Positions 10,162 to 20,036 are shown, counted from the stretch's first letter. The stretch: 64,000 bases of DNA from Adiantum capillus-veneris (GCA_014529385.2 CM043964.1:109831587-109895586); one strand, 5' to 3'. Notes: generated by a model not told the origin, from the sequence alone. Program-made: numbers and translations.

Positions 10162-10740
10162 AAATGGAACCCAGAATTCAGCTTGGTCGCAGATCTGGTG
10201 CAGTGAGATGCACAAGAGGGGAGTTACTCCACTCCTTTGTCAACATATGCCTTGATTTTTGAATACTAGAGTCATTGATGTCTCCTTGAGCTTCATGGAT
10301 ACTGAGAGCTGACAGTATTCTACTGTATGACTTTATGAAATGAAATTCCGGAATATGAAACTGATTTGTTCTTGACTTGTTTTTAAGTGCAAGAACTAAA
10401 AGACGAAATGACTGCATCATTTTGGTCTAAATGATCTCGAATGGACATGGTCGCAATAGGGGTTAGTCAATCGGGCATCAGTGAGGTCCTGAGTGGATCT
10501 AGATGCGATTGCTAGCTACATTGCTGATAAATCATGGTCTAAGATCCGAATGATTGTGATTTGTCATGTGATGTCCTCTGATGTCTAGTGATGTCCTGTG
10601 ATGTCGTGTGATGTGATTGTCGATTGGTACGTGTGCTAGATGTGTGTTCCTAGTATGTAGGTACTAACAGTCAGTGTCTGCTAAGGCAGTTTATGGCTTC
10701 TGTCTCTTTTGCAGGTGTAATCGAGGGCGATTACAATGCT
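10162..10740 (+). other. Gyp-1 3' untranslated region with GTGATGTC repeat
   Basis: Noncoding stretch between chromodomain and polypurine tract, shared with Gyp-2 (23434-24018) and Gyp-3 (35258-35850). At 10561-10620 it holds a degenerate short tandem repeat of GTGATGTC units. It ends GCAGG(T/C)GTAATCGAGGGCGAT, conserved in all copies. Confidence 0.85.
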
Positions 10741-10755
10741 TTCAAGAGGGAGGTA
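10741..10755 (+). other. Gyp-1 polypurine tract
   Basis: TTCAAGAGGGAGGTA abuts the 3' LTR; AAGAGGG is shared by all the gypsy copies in the window. Confidence 0.88.
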
Positions 10756-11431
10756 TGTCACAAACTGGTGACGTGGCAAATCCTAACACACACTCTCTCT
10801 CTGGCAGGGCTAAAATGATGACCGGGCTGCTGGAGTAGCTGACGTGGCTGGCTGTGTACGGCAGGGATGCCACGTGGCAGCAGTACGGACGTCCACGATT
10901 TATAGTGCGTTTTGTGGGCTGTTCAGCGGCAGTTTTGGGCCTTGCTTTTTGCTACGCAAAACAGCATGAGAGAGAGAGAGAGAGAGAGAGAGAGACTCTT
11001 GCTTTATTTCCTACGCAAGGAATTAGAGAGAGAGAAAGCTTCTATTTAAAAAGCTTTCGCTTATTTACCAAGAATGGCTTGAGAGATAAAATATTGAACC
11101 TGCTTTAATTTTACCAAGCTTTTGATTTCGGCTTTTGGGGCTCTGCTTTTGGCATCCATTGTACTCTTTATACATGTGGGTAGGCCACTCACAACTCAGA
11201 GCATCTGGACGTAGAGTCTGAGCGTGAGCGCCTGCCCGCACTCTTGTACTTTGAACCTAGATTAATATAAAAAGAAATACCGAAAGGGGCACCAGTCTTT
11301 GGGGCCAATATCTCTAGGCACGGAACTCCGCCGGGCCAGTGTCGAATCAATTGTGAACTGTGAACTGTTTTGAAGTGGTTATTTGTGTTGTCGCGGTAGA
11401 TTCTCGACTTGGAGTGTCCAAGTCTGTTACA
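10756..11431 (+). repeat. Gyp-1 3' LTR
   Basis: 676 bp, TGTCACAAACTGG to GTTACA, followed by the target duplication GCGCG at 11432-11436. It has a shorter GA tract (10968-10996) than the 5' LTR and scattered substitutions, consistent with an older insertion than Cop-1. Confidence 0.95.
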
Positions 11432-12004
11432 GCGCGCAACCACTGAATGATGGTTGGAATGAATGGATCTCCCAAGGATCGTACACCCGGGTGGGGAGGG
11501 TGGGGAATCGATGTCACAACTCCAGGTGGGCTGAAAACAGAGAAAACAGCAGGTTATGTATGGCTGAGATCTGTAGCAGATGAAGAGGAATCTCGCTGGC
11601 AAGGCACCGGATGCCGAGTCGTGTAGGAATAGCAAGATCCAATGGGCAAGGCCCAGCGCTGCCCAGAAAACGCTGACCTGCTGTCCAGAAAAAGATGGCA
11701 ATTCAGCCCCAAAAACACAGGTGCTGCTGTCCAAAAAAATGCAGATCTGCTGGCTGAAAACGCAGGTAGAGGGAGGGGTGTTCTAGCGAGGAAACAGCCT
11801 GAGAAGGCTAGCGCTTGCAGCCAGAAGGTGATCGCTATGTGGATCTGCAAAAAACGCAGGTGGAGAGGGGTCCTCCGCGACAGAATACTCAATATCCTGT
11901 CGCTTGCCTGGCTGATGCAAAAAACGCTGGCAGATCTGATCTTGGGAGAAAAACCTGATGCGGAGATACGCCTTGGGCATGAAGAACCTGAAGCTCTGAT
12001 ACCA
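11432..12004 (-). mobile_element. RevA leader and start of its first ORF
   Basis: Minus strand, downstream of RevA's 5' LTR. The primer-binding site TGGTATCAGAGC is the complement of 11993-12004, directly next to the LTR. Reading on toward 11432, the sequence becomes open near 11510 (PTRVYDPWEIHSFQPSFSG) and continues into 89-1 across the Gyp-1 insertion. No named Gag domain can be recognised in the short visible part. Confidence 0.72.
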
Positions 12005-12026
12005 TGTGAGAGTGCGCGAGTGCGGA

Positions 12027-12074
<48 letters not shown>

Positions 12075-12655
12075 GAAATGAAATGAAATGTTATATTAAC
12101 GTCTTCAAAAGGCCAAAATGACCTATGAGACCAATCAGTTACAAAATAGTGAATCTAATACCATGTCTGGGTACAAAAGAACTAGAAAAGAACTAGAAGT
12201 GGAACAAAATACTACTACTACTACTACAATCTAAAACTACGTGGGTGTAGCAGCCGATACAATAGGTACCCGGTAAACTGGATGTAACAGTGTGTGAAAC
12301 AAAGATGGAAGAAATGGTGAGGATCCATCCTCATCTGCACTCTGGATGTCGAGAGAGTATGGCTCGAATCTTCTGTTGTAGTCTCCGTCGATGCTGTGTA
12401 GCTCCTCTCCTCAGTCGCGGTCGTCTGTATCTCTGTAGCTCCAGAGAAAAAGATCCAATACAATCGTATGTCAAACTATATGAAATGTGTACCCCCTTGG
12501 CCCCATATATATGAGTGCCCAAGGTGGGCGGCCAGCCCCAAACTCGGGCAGTCGGGACAAGGTACAACCTATGCTATGGGTGGACAGCCCGAGGCACTAG
12601 CCGTACATGTATGCCCTAGACCTGAGTGAAGCAGCAGGTTGGTGTAAGTCTAACA
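12005..12655 (-). repeat. RevA 5' LTR
   Basis: Read on the minus strand it starts TGTTAGACTTACACC at 12655 and ends CTCTCACA at 12005, 651 bp. The start resembles Cop-1's LTR (TGTTAGAGTTACATC, then CTGCTTCAC and TACGGCTAGT), so RevA is probably a related copia-type element. It contains GA repeats (12031-12070) and a CTATATATGGGG-like TATA region near 12508. The 3' partner lies off the window; the right-hand flank is CTGAT (12656-12660). Confidence 0.78.
12031..12070 (+). repeat. (GA)n microsatellite in RevA LTR
   Basis: About 40 bp of GA followed by AAATG repeats. The adjoining sequence reads, inverted, like 14510-14545 in front of LINE-0. Confidence 0.95.
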
Positions 12656-13250
12656 CTGATGTCTTTGTAGAAGTGTTGGATTGGTGGAGTCTGGTGCATG
12701 GGTACATAGAGTCAATGTCTATTGAAGAAAGTTTCTGTCCTTTGGTTGTTTTGCAGGCGTAATCAAGAGCAATTACAATTCTTTCAAGAGGGGGAATGTC
12801 ACAAAGTGATGACGTGGCGTGCCCAACCAGAAGAGGAATAGCCAAGTGGACAAGAGGAACTGGAACCTGAAGAACTGAACCCAGAAAGTATGGCCGAGGG
12901 GCCTAAAATGAAGGGGGCTAGGGTTTCTATATAAACCTAACCCTACCCAACTTATGGAGCACCGGTCGAGGGACCTAAAACCCGAATACCAAAAGTTAGA
13001 CGTTTGGCTACAAACCCAGTAAATCGCGCTGACATGCTGACGTGGCGAAATTCCATGATTCGCGCTGACATGCTGATATGGCAGGCTGTACGGATCCGCA
13101 AAAAGCGCTAGCAAATTTTGACCAGTTTTCACGTGGGCTTTTGAGGGAAATTGTTTTACGTTGCAAGTGCTTTTGGACGAGTGACACAACCTGCTGACGT
13201 GTCAAGCCACTGAAGAACGGAGCCAACTTGTAGATCTCGACCAAGGAGCC
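12656..13250 (+). mobile_element. Gyp-0, 3' end and partial LTR of an older gypsy
   Basis: 12740-12796 is the conserved 3' tail seen in Gyp-1 to Gyp-3 (GCAGGCGTAATC, then TTCAAGAGGGGGAA), and an LTR starts at 12797 with TGTCACAAAGTGATGACGTGG. U3 carries repeated GCTGACATG/GCTGACGTGGC motifs (about 13020-13200), a CTAGGGTTT telobox and a TATATAAACC box near 12940. The usual GTTACA end is not found, so the LTR is truncated or strongly diverged after about 13250. RevA lies in its 3' region, which makes Gyp-0 the oldest layer here. Confidence 0.75.
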
Positions 13251-13993
13251 TAAACTCTAGGAAGCACCAACAGAAGAAGAAGAAGCAACAGTAGAAGGAG
13301 TTTTTACCAATTTGCAAAGTCTCGCCGAGTGGCCTATTTTAAAGAAGAGTTCCCACCAACTTATGGGACCCCGTTCGATGAGGCCCAAGGGACCTAAAGG
13401 CATTAAAATAAAGCAGGACCACACGCACTCACACTCAATCTCTTGCGACATGGCAGCTGTACGGACACCTGCAATTTGCGCTACATCAAAGGTTTAATAT
13501 CCTCAAGACTATCAGCGCCAGATTGCCCGTAAGCACAGATAACTAGATTGATTTCTAGGAAAATTATCCTTTTGGAGGTTGAGAAGGCGGAATTGAGTTA
13601 GTAGATTTTCAGATAAGGAACCTTCGATCTGTTGGAAATACATGAAGGACGAGTTGCCCATGTGACTCTAAAACTAGTGAGTTTCATGGGACTTTCATAC
13701 AATCCAATGAATGATATTCTCAAGAAATTTAAGGAAAGACATGAATTTCTCATAATGGAGGGTGAGTACCCATACACTTTCGAACCGCCGATAAGATAAG
13801 AATTAGATTATTGAATTTTTGTTTAATGGAATTTTTAAAGTTCTCTCTTGAGAAAGGATCAGCTCAACTCACCATTGAGCAAGATTTGAAATTTTCCCAA
13901 TTTCTCCCCATGAAGTTCAGTTGGACCACTAGGTTGAGGACAATTGTTTATAAGTGAGAGAAATGTTGCTAAAGTAGCTTAATATGAAGGAAA

Positions 13994-14119
13994 AATAATT
14001 CTAAATGAATTATTGGATTTATAAATGAGAGGGTTTTCTCACTTGAGACGCCAAGAAAATTAATTCTAAATGAATTATTGGAATTATAAGTGAGAGGGTT
14101 TTTCTTACTTGAGACATCC
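13994..14119 (+). repeat. Two-unit tandem repeat
   Basis: Units at 13994-14052 and 14059-14119 share TTCTAAATGAATTATTGG, GAGAGGGTTTT and ACTTGAGAC, separated by AAGAAA. Confidence 0.85.
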
Positions 14120-14127
14120 GAATACAG

Positions 14128-14400
14128 ACATTTCTAGTGCGTCATTCTGAGTAATAACAAGAGCACTATGAACCGGAATATATGTAGGGCCACCAAGAAC
14201 GGGTACTTCTGATGCGTCACATCGGATGGGTGACAAGGAGATTCGGGAAGAAGTATTATCAAAAAGAAGTATTCAACCATCCAAAATGGACATCTCTGAT
14301 GCGTCATGGGATGGGTAACATAGAGCATCACGAAAGAGATTGTACCTAAGTTCGGTGAGAAAGGGGTATTCCTAATGCATCACAAGGTGGGTGATAAAGC
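14128..14400 (+). repeat. Four-unit degenerate tandem repeat
   Basis: The core T(T/C)CT(A/G)(A/G)TG(C)(G/A)TCA followed by GGATGGGT(G/A)A recurs near 14137, 14208, 14292 and 14370. Confidence 0.75.
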
Positions 14401-14556
14401 ATCGAAAAGGGACTATTCCATAGTCAAGAGCAAATTCTGAACTGAGTTAGAATTGAGCACAAGAATTGAATTGAGCAAGCACTTGAATGAAGATGAGTTC
14501 AGAGGATTGAAGACGTTAATATTACATTTCATTTCATTTCTCTTTCTGGTGTGGAC

Positions 14557-14656
<100 letters not shown>

Positions 14657-14791
14657 CGAAGAGTACGAAGCCCTCTATGCATTGATGTAAAGACAGAATT
14701 TTTCTCTGTAATGGAAGACTTTGCTGTAACAGCATCTCAGAACTGAAAAAAGTGTCAAAACTTTTCGTTTTTGTTTGCCGACTTGAAGGCA

Positions 14792-15730
14792 ATGTCAGAC
14801 AAAACTCGCAAGGGTGGAAAAGCCACACTCGCCATGGAGAATGATGCAAAATCTCCAAGGAATTTGGATGCTAATCCAACCACATCGTCTACAACAACGG
14901 AAGCAATGACCATGGCTTACTTGATCTCGTTACAAGAAACCGTCAACAAGCAAGGTGAAGAGTTGCGCGCACTTGCAATGGAGAATGGCACTTTAAGAGT
15001 TCTCGTTGTGGAGAATGAGTACCTCAAGAAGGTTCTTGAAATGCAAACAACACGCTTGATGCATCTTGAGAATGAAGTTCAAGAATGTAAACGCTCTCTT
15101 GTTGACATGATTGTATTGAAAGAGCGGTCGAGCAAAGTTGAGAGTGATCATGTATTGAAAGAGGAAACGATAGATACAATACGACATGATGTATGTGAGA
15201 TGAGAAATACATCCAAATCATGGGCTGATATATGTAAGGATAATGTGGTTTCTACATCTCCTATCACACAAGCCGTTGTCCAAGCAAAGAATGTAGAGAA
15301 TGTGGACACTCAAGAATTGCAAGAACGACAAAAACGCTCAAAGAACATCGTCATTCGTGGAATCAAGGAGGAAAGCATGGAAACACCCCAATCTCTTGCG
15401 GTTGCTATTGAAGAGTTTTTTGCTACACACTTTGGCATGTCAGGAATCATGGCTTATGATGCACATCGAGTTGGAAAACAAGGAGTCCCTCGCTCGGGAG
15501 AAAGACCTATTGTATGTACCATGGCTGATGAGGTAAAGAGAAAGATCATCCTTGACGATGGTTGGATCTACCTCAAAGGAACGGGTTGTAATGTATATGA
15601 GGATCGCACTCTTATGCAACAAAATGTACGTCGCAAAGCATATGAGGAAAGAAGCAAGAAGGTTAATCATCTCAAGAAGAAAAGCCACTTGAGGAGGATG
15701 CAAGTCCACCCAACAAATAGGGACACATGA
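14792..15730 (+). CDS. LINE-0 ORF1 protein (coiled coil plus RRM-like domain)
   Basis: Uninterrupted 312-residue ORF from ATG 14792. Residues about 50-130 form a heptad-rich coiled coil (QETVNKQGEELRALAMENG, KKVLEMQTTRLMHLENEVQE). After residue about 190 comes an L1-ORF1p/Transposase_22-like RNA-binding fold: KRSKNIVIRGIKEESMET, YDAHRVGKQGVPRSGERPIV, EVKRKIILDDGWIYLKG and the C-terminal YEDRTLMQQNVRRKAYEERS. Such proteins trimerise on LINE RNA and act as nucleic-acid chaperones. The architecture differs from the zinc-knuckle ORF1 of LINE-f. It is intact although ORF2 behind it is wrecked. Family assignment rests on motif recognition. Confidence 0.85.
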   Translation: MSDKTRKGGKATLAMENDAKSPRNLDANPTTSSTTTEAMTMAYLISLQETVNKQGEELRALAMENGTLRVLVVENEYLKKVLEMQTTRLMHLENEVQECKRSLVDMIVLKERSSKVESDHVLKEETIDTIRHDVCEMRNTSKSWADICKDNVVSTSPITQAVVQAKNVENVDTQELQERQKRSKNIVIRGIKEESMETPQSLAVAIEEFFATHFGMSGIMAYDAHRVGKQGVPRSGERPIVCTMADEVKRKIILDDGWIYLKGTGCNVYEDRTLMQQNVRRKAYEERSKKVNHLKKKSHLRRMQVHPTNRDT

Positions 15731-15738
15731 TCTATGAG

Positions 15739-16003
15739 ACCAACTCACGCTTGCGAATAAGCTTTTGGAATTGTAATGGGTATCCATGGAATGCACGAAT
15801 TGGCATTGATGAGCTTACAATGACTCCGATGTGATACTTCTTGTCGAAACATGGGAGCATGATGCGCAACGAATTCTTGGATTTAACAAATACGATGTGC
15901 ATTCTTTGATGTGGGCCAAAAATGCAAAGCAACGAAGAGGCCAAGGAGGCGTAGCATGTATGACCAAAAAGGGTTTGAAAGATGTTTCCATTGTCAAGGA
16001 ACG
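15739..16003 (+). pseudogene. LINE-0 ORF2, endonuclease N-terminus
   Basis: Starts LRISFWNCNGYPWNARIGID, the N-x-N strand of an exonuclease-endonuclease-phosphatase (AP-type) endonuclease. After a frameshift near 15825 it continues ILLVETWEHDAQRILGFNKY, with the catalytic Glu in ETWEH, then GQGGVACMTKKGLKDVSIVK. It stops at about 16003, where hAT-like sequence begins. The enzyme would nick target DNA for target-primed reverse transcription. Confidence 0.8.
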
Positions 16004-16305
16004 GGAAACCGGAACGGGAACGCGGAACGGGAACGCGAAACAAAATGCCATTCCCTGTTATGAGTACTCATGTTTGAAACACGGAACGGGGATTCGGAAC
16101 GGGAACTTGAAATGGGAACAGGGAACGGAGACCTGAAAACGGCCATTCCCTGTTACTATGGTTCAAACCCCCATTTTGGGGGGAGCTCTTTCTACTTAAG
16201 AGTACCCACTTCCAAGCCTCAAGGCTCATAGCCTCATAGTATCTACTATCATACCCAAGCCTCAAGGCTCAAGGCCACTTCCTTGAAGACTTGAAGTTCC
16301 CATTG

Positions 16306-16380
<75 letters not shown>

Positions 16381-16845
16381 AGCTTTCTCCTTCTCTTCAA
16401 CCCTTCTCTAATATCTATCATCAATGGTATCTCAAGATGGATCCCAAGCTTCTCTAAGCCCTCCTCCTTCTCCTTCCTCCGGCCCCGCCGCCTCTTCTCA
16501 ACCCCCTTCCTCCGCCGACTTCTACTCTTCACTTGTACATCATTATGTTTTGCCCCTTGGCGAGGATAATTGATGCTTGATCACCACACCAATGGTGTAC
16601 TGTGTCGCGCACGCCGCACGCCCTTTGTTATATTTTGGTGTTATGTAATATGAATGCACAAACCACTTTTTTTTTGCAATCTTGTGCTCTAAGTGTTCAC
16701 TATTGTCTCAGTATTAAATTTGCAAAGAATAGTGTTTTTTAAAGCACGTCCCCTGCCGCGTCCCCCGTCCCCTGTTTTGCCACGTCCCTGTCCTCGGGAC
16801 CCGCCACGTCCCCGAGACCCGTCCTCGTCCCCATGTGACTATGCT
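16004..16845. mobile_element. Inserted DNA, possibly a non-autonomous hAT-like element
   Basis: Interrupts the LINE-0 ORF2. The left end is packed with GGAACGGGAACG strings (16004-16135) and the right end with ACGTCCC/CGTCCCC strings (16745-16835), giving inverted subterminal repeats of the kind seen in plant hAT elements. Between them are a CT tract (16308-16376), a Pro/Ser-rich open stretch (SQDGSQASLSPPPSPSSGP) and a T run (16670-16678). No transposase domain or clean 8-bp duplication is visible, and the RT core of LINE-0 is missing, so a deletion accompanied or followed the insertion. Confidence 0.5.
16308..16376 (+). repeat. (CT)n microsatellite
   Basis: About 69 bp of CT dinucleotides inside the hAT-like insert. 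Confidence 0.95.
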
Positions 16846-16865
16846 TATTATGCATTTGAGAACAT

Positions 16866-17771
16866 GTGCAATGCTGGAGAGATCAGGCTCTCAAAAAGTA
16901 CCTCTTTGACACATTGGTGACACCGGTGCTTCTTTATGGAGTGGAGGTGTGGGGTGGAAGCATCGGGAAGTCTACTTGGAAAGAGTTTGAGAATGTCCAA
17001 AAGCGTTTTCTCACCAACTTTCTCCAAGTCAACACACAAACACCCTACATGCTCTTACTTCTTGAGTCCGGATCGCTTCCCATTGAGGTCTTGGGCATGC
17101 AAAGGGTTGTGGAGTACATGCGTAAGACACAACGTAGCCCTTTGCATCGACTTCCTAGAATCGCATATGAAGCAAGTCAAAAGGTTCAACCTGCAAGAGC
17201 AAAATACTAAGTTCGGGGTGGATGCTTGACATCAAGAAATGGTTTGGAAGATGGGATGCATGTCACTTGGTCAAGGATGCGTCGATCGACTCCCAAGTTA
17301 ATGAGGCCTTCTTACAACGCCAATGTATCACGGCTTGGGAGAAATCCGGAGGTTCTCGCTTCAACCATTACACCACACATGTTGCCCCAAACTACAAATC
17401 TCTCTTCTTCTCCGAACGAGGTAACCGAACCCATCCCTACATCCTTGAGCCCATCCCGTTGAGTGCGATCCGCACCATTGCCTCCATTCGTCTTAGCTCC
17501 CATTCTCTACGCTGCGAGACAGGACATTGGGGCACTTGCGAGGAGACTTTGCACCTTATGCCCTCGTCAAGTGCGAGAAAGTGAGTACCACACACTACTT
17601 GAGTGCTCAGCTTTTGACCACATTAGGTCCTCTTTTCCCCATATATTTAGCCATGAGCTCTCCCTACATACCTTCCTCTCCCAACCACGATGTGGACTCT
17701 CTATTGCGACGCTCATTTCAGCCATTTTTGAGCATCGAGAGTCACTTATGACCTCCACTCACACCACGTGA
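16866..17771 (+). pseudogene. LINE-0 ORF2, C-terminal part
   Basis: Resumes with ALKKYLFDTLVTPVLLYGVE VWG, the LINE post-RT segment (L-x-YG-x-E-x-W). After frameshifts it reads SIRLSSHSLRCETGHWG and LCTLCPRQVRESEYHTLLEC, a Cys/His-rich C-terminal domain (C-x2-C ... H-x4-C), ending HRESLMTSTHTT at 17771. The RT catalytic core between 16003 and 16866 is absent. Frames change near 17215 and 17460. Confidence 0.8.
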
Positions 17772-17795
17772 CATGTTCATTTGGTCCCATAGGTC

Positions 17796-17948
17796 ATATT
17801 TGACCTCCGAGGACGATAATAGAACTATCTATCTATCTCTCTTCTTCTTCTCTCTTTGTCACAAACTAGTGATATTTGACCTTTGAGGACGATAATAGAA
17901 CTATCTATCTATCTCTCTTCTTCTTCTCTCTTTGTCACAAACTAGTGA
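17796..17948 (+). repeat. 76-bp tandem duplication across the Gyp-2 LTR boundary
   Basis: Units begin at 17796 and 17872 (ATATTTGACCT). Each runs through the LINE-0 tail (CTATCTATCTCTC) and ends with TGTCACAAACTAGTGAT, the first 17 bases of the Gyp-2 LTR. The duplication therefore happened after Gyp-2 inserted. Confidence 0.93.
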
Positions 17949-18472
17949 TGTGGCAAGCCCCCGAAAACACACACACACACCCTGCTAACGTGGCAGCAGG
18001 CCCCGAAAAACACTCCGTAAAATGCACCGACTGGCTGACGTGGAAAATTCCACTGATTGCTAACGTGGCAGATTCTCCGCAAAACGTGCTGACTTGCTGA
18101 CGTGGCAGTGCGTACTGAGTTCCAGAAATTATGTTGGCTGAATTTGGCAGCTTTTGGGTTACAATTGCTTTTGAGTTTAAGAAGCTTTTGGGGCTCAGCT
18201 TTTGGGCATCCCTCGTAAGAATAAATAAGTCCAAGGACCTCATTACTCAGGGCATCTAGACGCAGAGTCTAAGTGTGAGTTCCCGCAGACTCTGTTGTAC
18301 TTTGCACACAGATTAATATAAAAAGACATATCGAAAGGGGTGCCGGTCTTTGGGGCCAATACCTCTTGGCACGGAACTACATCGGGCCGTGTCGTCTTTT
18401 GTGAACTGTTTTGAAGTGAATCTCTGTTGTGTCGCGGTAGAATCTTGACTTGGGGTATCCAAATTCATTATA
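17933..18472 (+). repeat. Gyp-2 5' LTR
   Basis: 540 bp beginning TGTCACAAACTAGTGATG. U3 has a CA tract and an array of ACGTGG-type boxes (about 17983, 18035, 18061, 18098), each set in a C(T/A)(G/A)ACGTGGCA context. R/U5 from about 18170 matches Gyp-1 and Gyp-3. Confidence 0.9.
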
Positions 18473-18473
18473 G

Positions 18474-18485
18474 TGGTATTAGAGG
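18474..18485 (+). other. Gyp-2 primer-binding site, decayed
   Basis: TGGTATTAGAGG, two mismatches to the initiator-Met site used by Gyp-1 and Gyp-3. Confidence 0.8.
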
Positions 18486-18536
18486 GCGGCTGATTTCTCT
18501 TCTACCGGGAAATCCAATCCTTTTCTCGCGACATTT

Positions 18537-20036
18537 ATGCATTCCAAGAAGAATTAGTCGACTTCTTCTGCATTTGCTGATGCGGGAGGAGATCACGAAG
18601 AAGATTCGATCGAATCAATAGAGGAAGAGTACGGATCACCTCAGCCTACTCAGTACGAACTTCAAGAGATGGAACATTGACAGCAGGTTGACGAGTGCAC
18701 AAAGCAGCTGATTGAATTTGCGAAGGATCCTCAGTGGTGGCAGAAAGCCACAGAACCACCCATCAAACCGGCAATCAAGAAACCTCCTTCTCCGAGGATG
18801 TTTACAGAACAAGAATTACAACAAGTGATTCGGACACAGATCAGTCGGCTTTTGGACGCGAACAATCAATCCAAAAAGCAAGTGAAAAAGCGCAAGAAGG
18901 GGACTGATTACCCCTGGTTATTTGGGTCGTCAATCTTCTTTTGCATCTGCAAGAAAGCAGAAGAAGCGAGTACGTTTTGAAGGACTACCCAGTTCTTCTT
19001 CTTCCTCTTCTTCTGACAATTCTTCTAGCTCTTCTAAGTTCTGACTCGAGCGAGAAGGACAGAAAAGGCAAAAAGATAAGCAAAAAGAAAAGCTTTGGAA
19101 AGGGCGAGAAAAGGGAAAAGAAACCTAGATTTTGCCGAGTTTCTAACAATTCTAAAGAGAAGTTATCCTCTGACAGTTCGGACTCCGATGACCATATGTT
19201 TTATGCAAAGAAGAAGCATTTTTATAGAGCCAACCAATATGACTTCCTCGAAGAAAAAGCAAGAAAGAAAAAGAATTCAAAGAAGATGGACAATCGATTA
19301 AATTTGAATCCTTTTCTGGGTTCCGAGATGCTCCGAGGGCTTTGGCCTTCATTCAGCACTTTGACATAGCCTTCTCTGGAGGGCACTACTCAAAGCACTC
19401 CAAGATAAGGAGGGTTGCATCTTTTCTTAAAGGCAATGCTCGAACATGGTGGTCCGCTCTTCTTCTGAGGAAGGAAGCTCCAATCAAGTGGTTGAAATTC
19501 AAAAGGCTCTTTATATCTTCTTGGCTGACTCGGGAGTACGAGCGGGATATACGAACCGCTTGGAACCATCTTCGGATGACCAAGGAAGATTCTTTGGACA
19601 CTTATTGCGAGAGATTTTGGGACTCTTTTCTACCAACCTCTTCATTTAAGGTCTTTTTAAGGAACAGATCGAGCGGTTTTGATGAGGACTCCCTACAGAG
19701 ATCCGAGTTTACTGCCTTGAACAAAAGTCAAATTCTATTCAAGAATTAATGGGTGATACAAAACAGGGTTTCTCGATACATTCGGGAAATTTGACTTACC
19801 CCACCGATGAGATCTTGACACGGAGAACCCGACAGACCTCCAACAATGAAAGTAGAAAGCGAAAGAGTTCCCAAGACAAGAAGGATAAGGATACACGACC
19901 ACGACTGACTCTTCGAGAAAGAGCCAATTACATCAAAGAAGGGAAGTGTTTTGGTTGCGGGGAACATGGGCATATCTCCGCAAAGTGCCCAAAAAGGCAT
20001 CGCAAGAACAAAGTGAAGACAGGCCAGAGAGTTTGA
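18537..20036 (+). pseudogene. Gyp-2 gag
   Basis: Aligns with Gyp-1 gag from ATG 18537, but codon 7 is TAG. The pieces RVRFEGLPSSSSS-like Ser tract, HFDIAFSGGHYSKHSKIRR, KWLKFKRLFISSWLTREYER and SIHSGNLTYPTDEILTRRT are spread over all three frames. The zinc knuckle CFGCGEHGHISAKC is intact at about 19948-19990. A segment equivalent to one copy of the KMMLNFAKDPK block is partly deleted near 18715-18735. Confidence 0.85.

Larger units (their letters stand above)
90..11431 (+). mobile_element. Gyp-1, Ty3/gypsy chromovirus (contains Cop-1)
   Basis: Complete element bounded by two LTRs (90-796, 10756-11431) and a perfect 5-bp target duplication GCGCG (85-89 and 11432-11436). Internal order is PBS, Gag with zinc knuckle, protease, reverse transcriptase, RNase H, integrase and C-terminal chromodomain, the order of Ty3/gypsy chromoviruses. 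Without the 4.1-kb copia insertion it would be about 7.2 kb. Gag and pol carry a frameshift in gag, several in-frame stops, two internal tandem duplications and a lost zinc ligand in integrase, so the copy is dead. It sits in the coding region of RevA. Confidence 0.95.
13250..14440. other. Noncoding region with two short tandem-repeat fields
   Basis: No credible gene. 13994-14119 holds two roughly 60-bp units built on TTCTAAATGAATTATTGGA. 14128-14400 holds four degenerate units of about 75-80 bp around TTCTGATGCGTCACATCGGA. Composition is AT-rich compared with the flanking LTRs. Confidence 0.7.

Noticed and set aside
13994-14400. CRISPR-like array
   Set aside because: Eukaryotic context, degenerate repeats and no unique fixed-length spacers.
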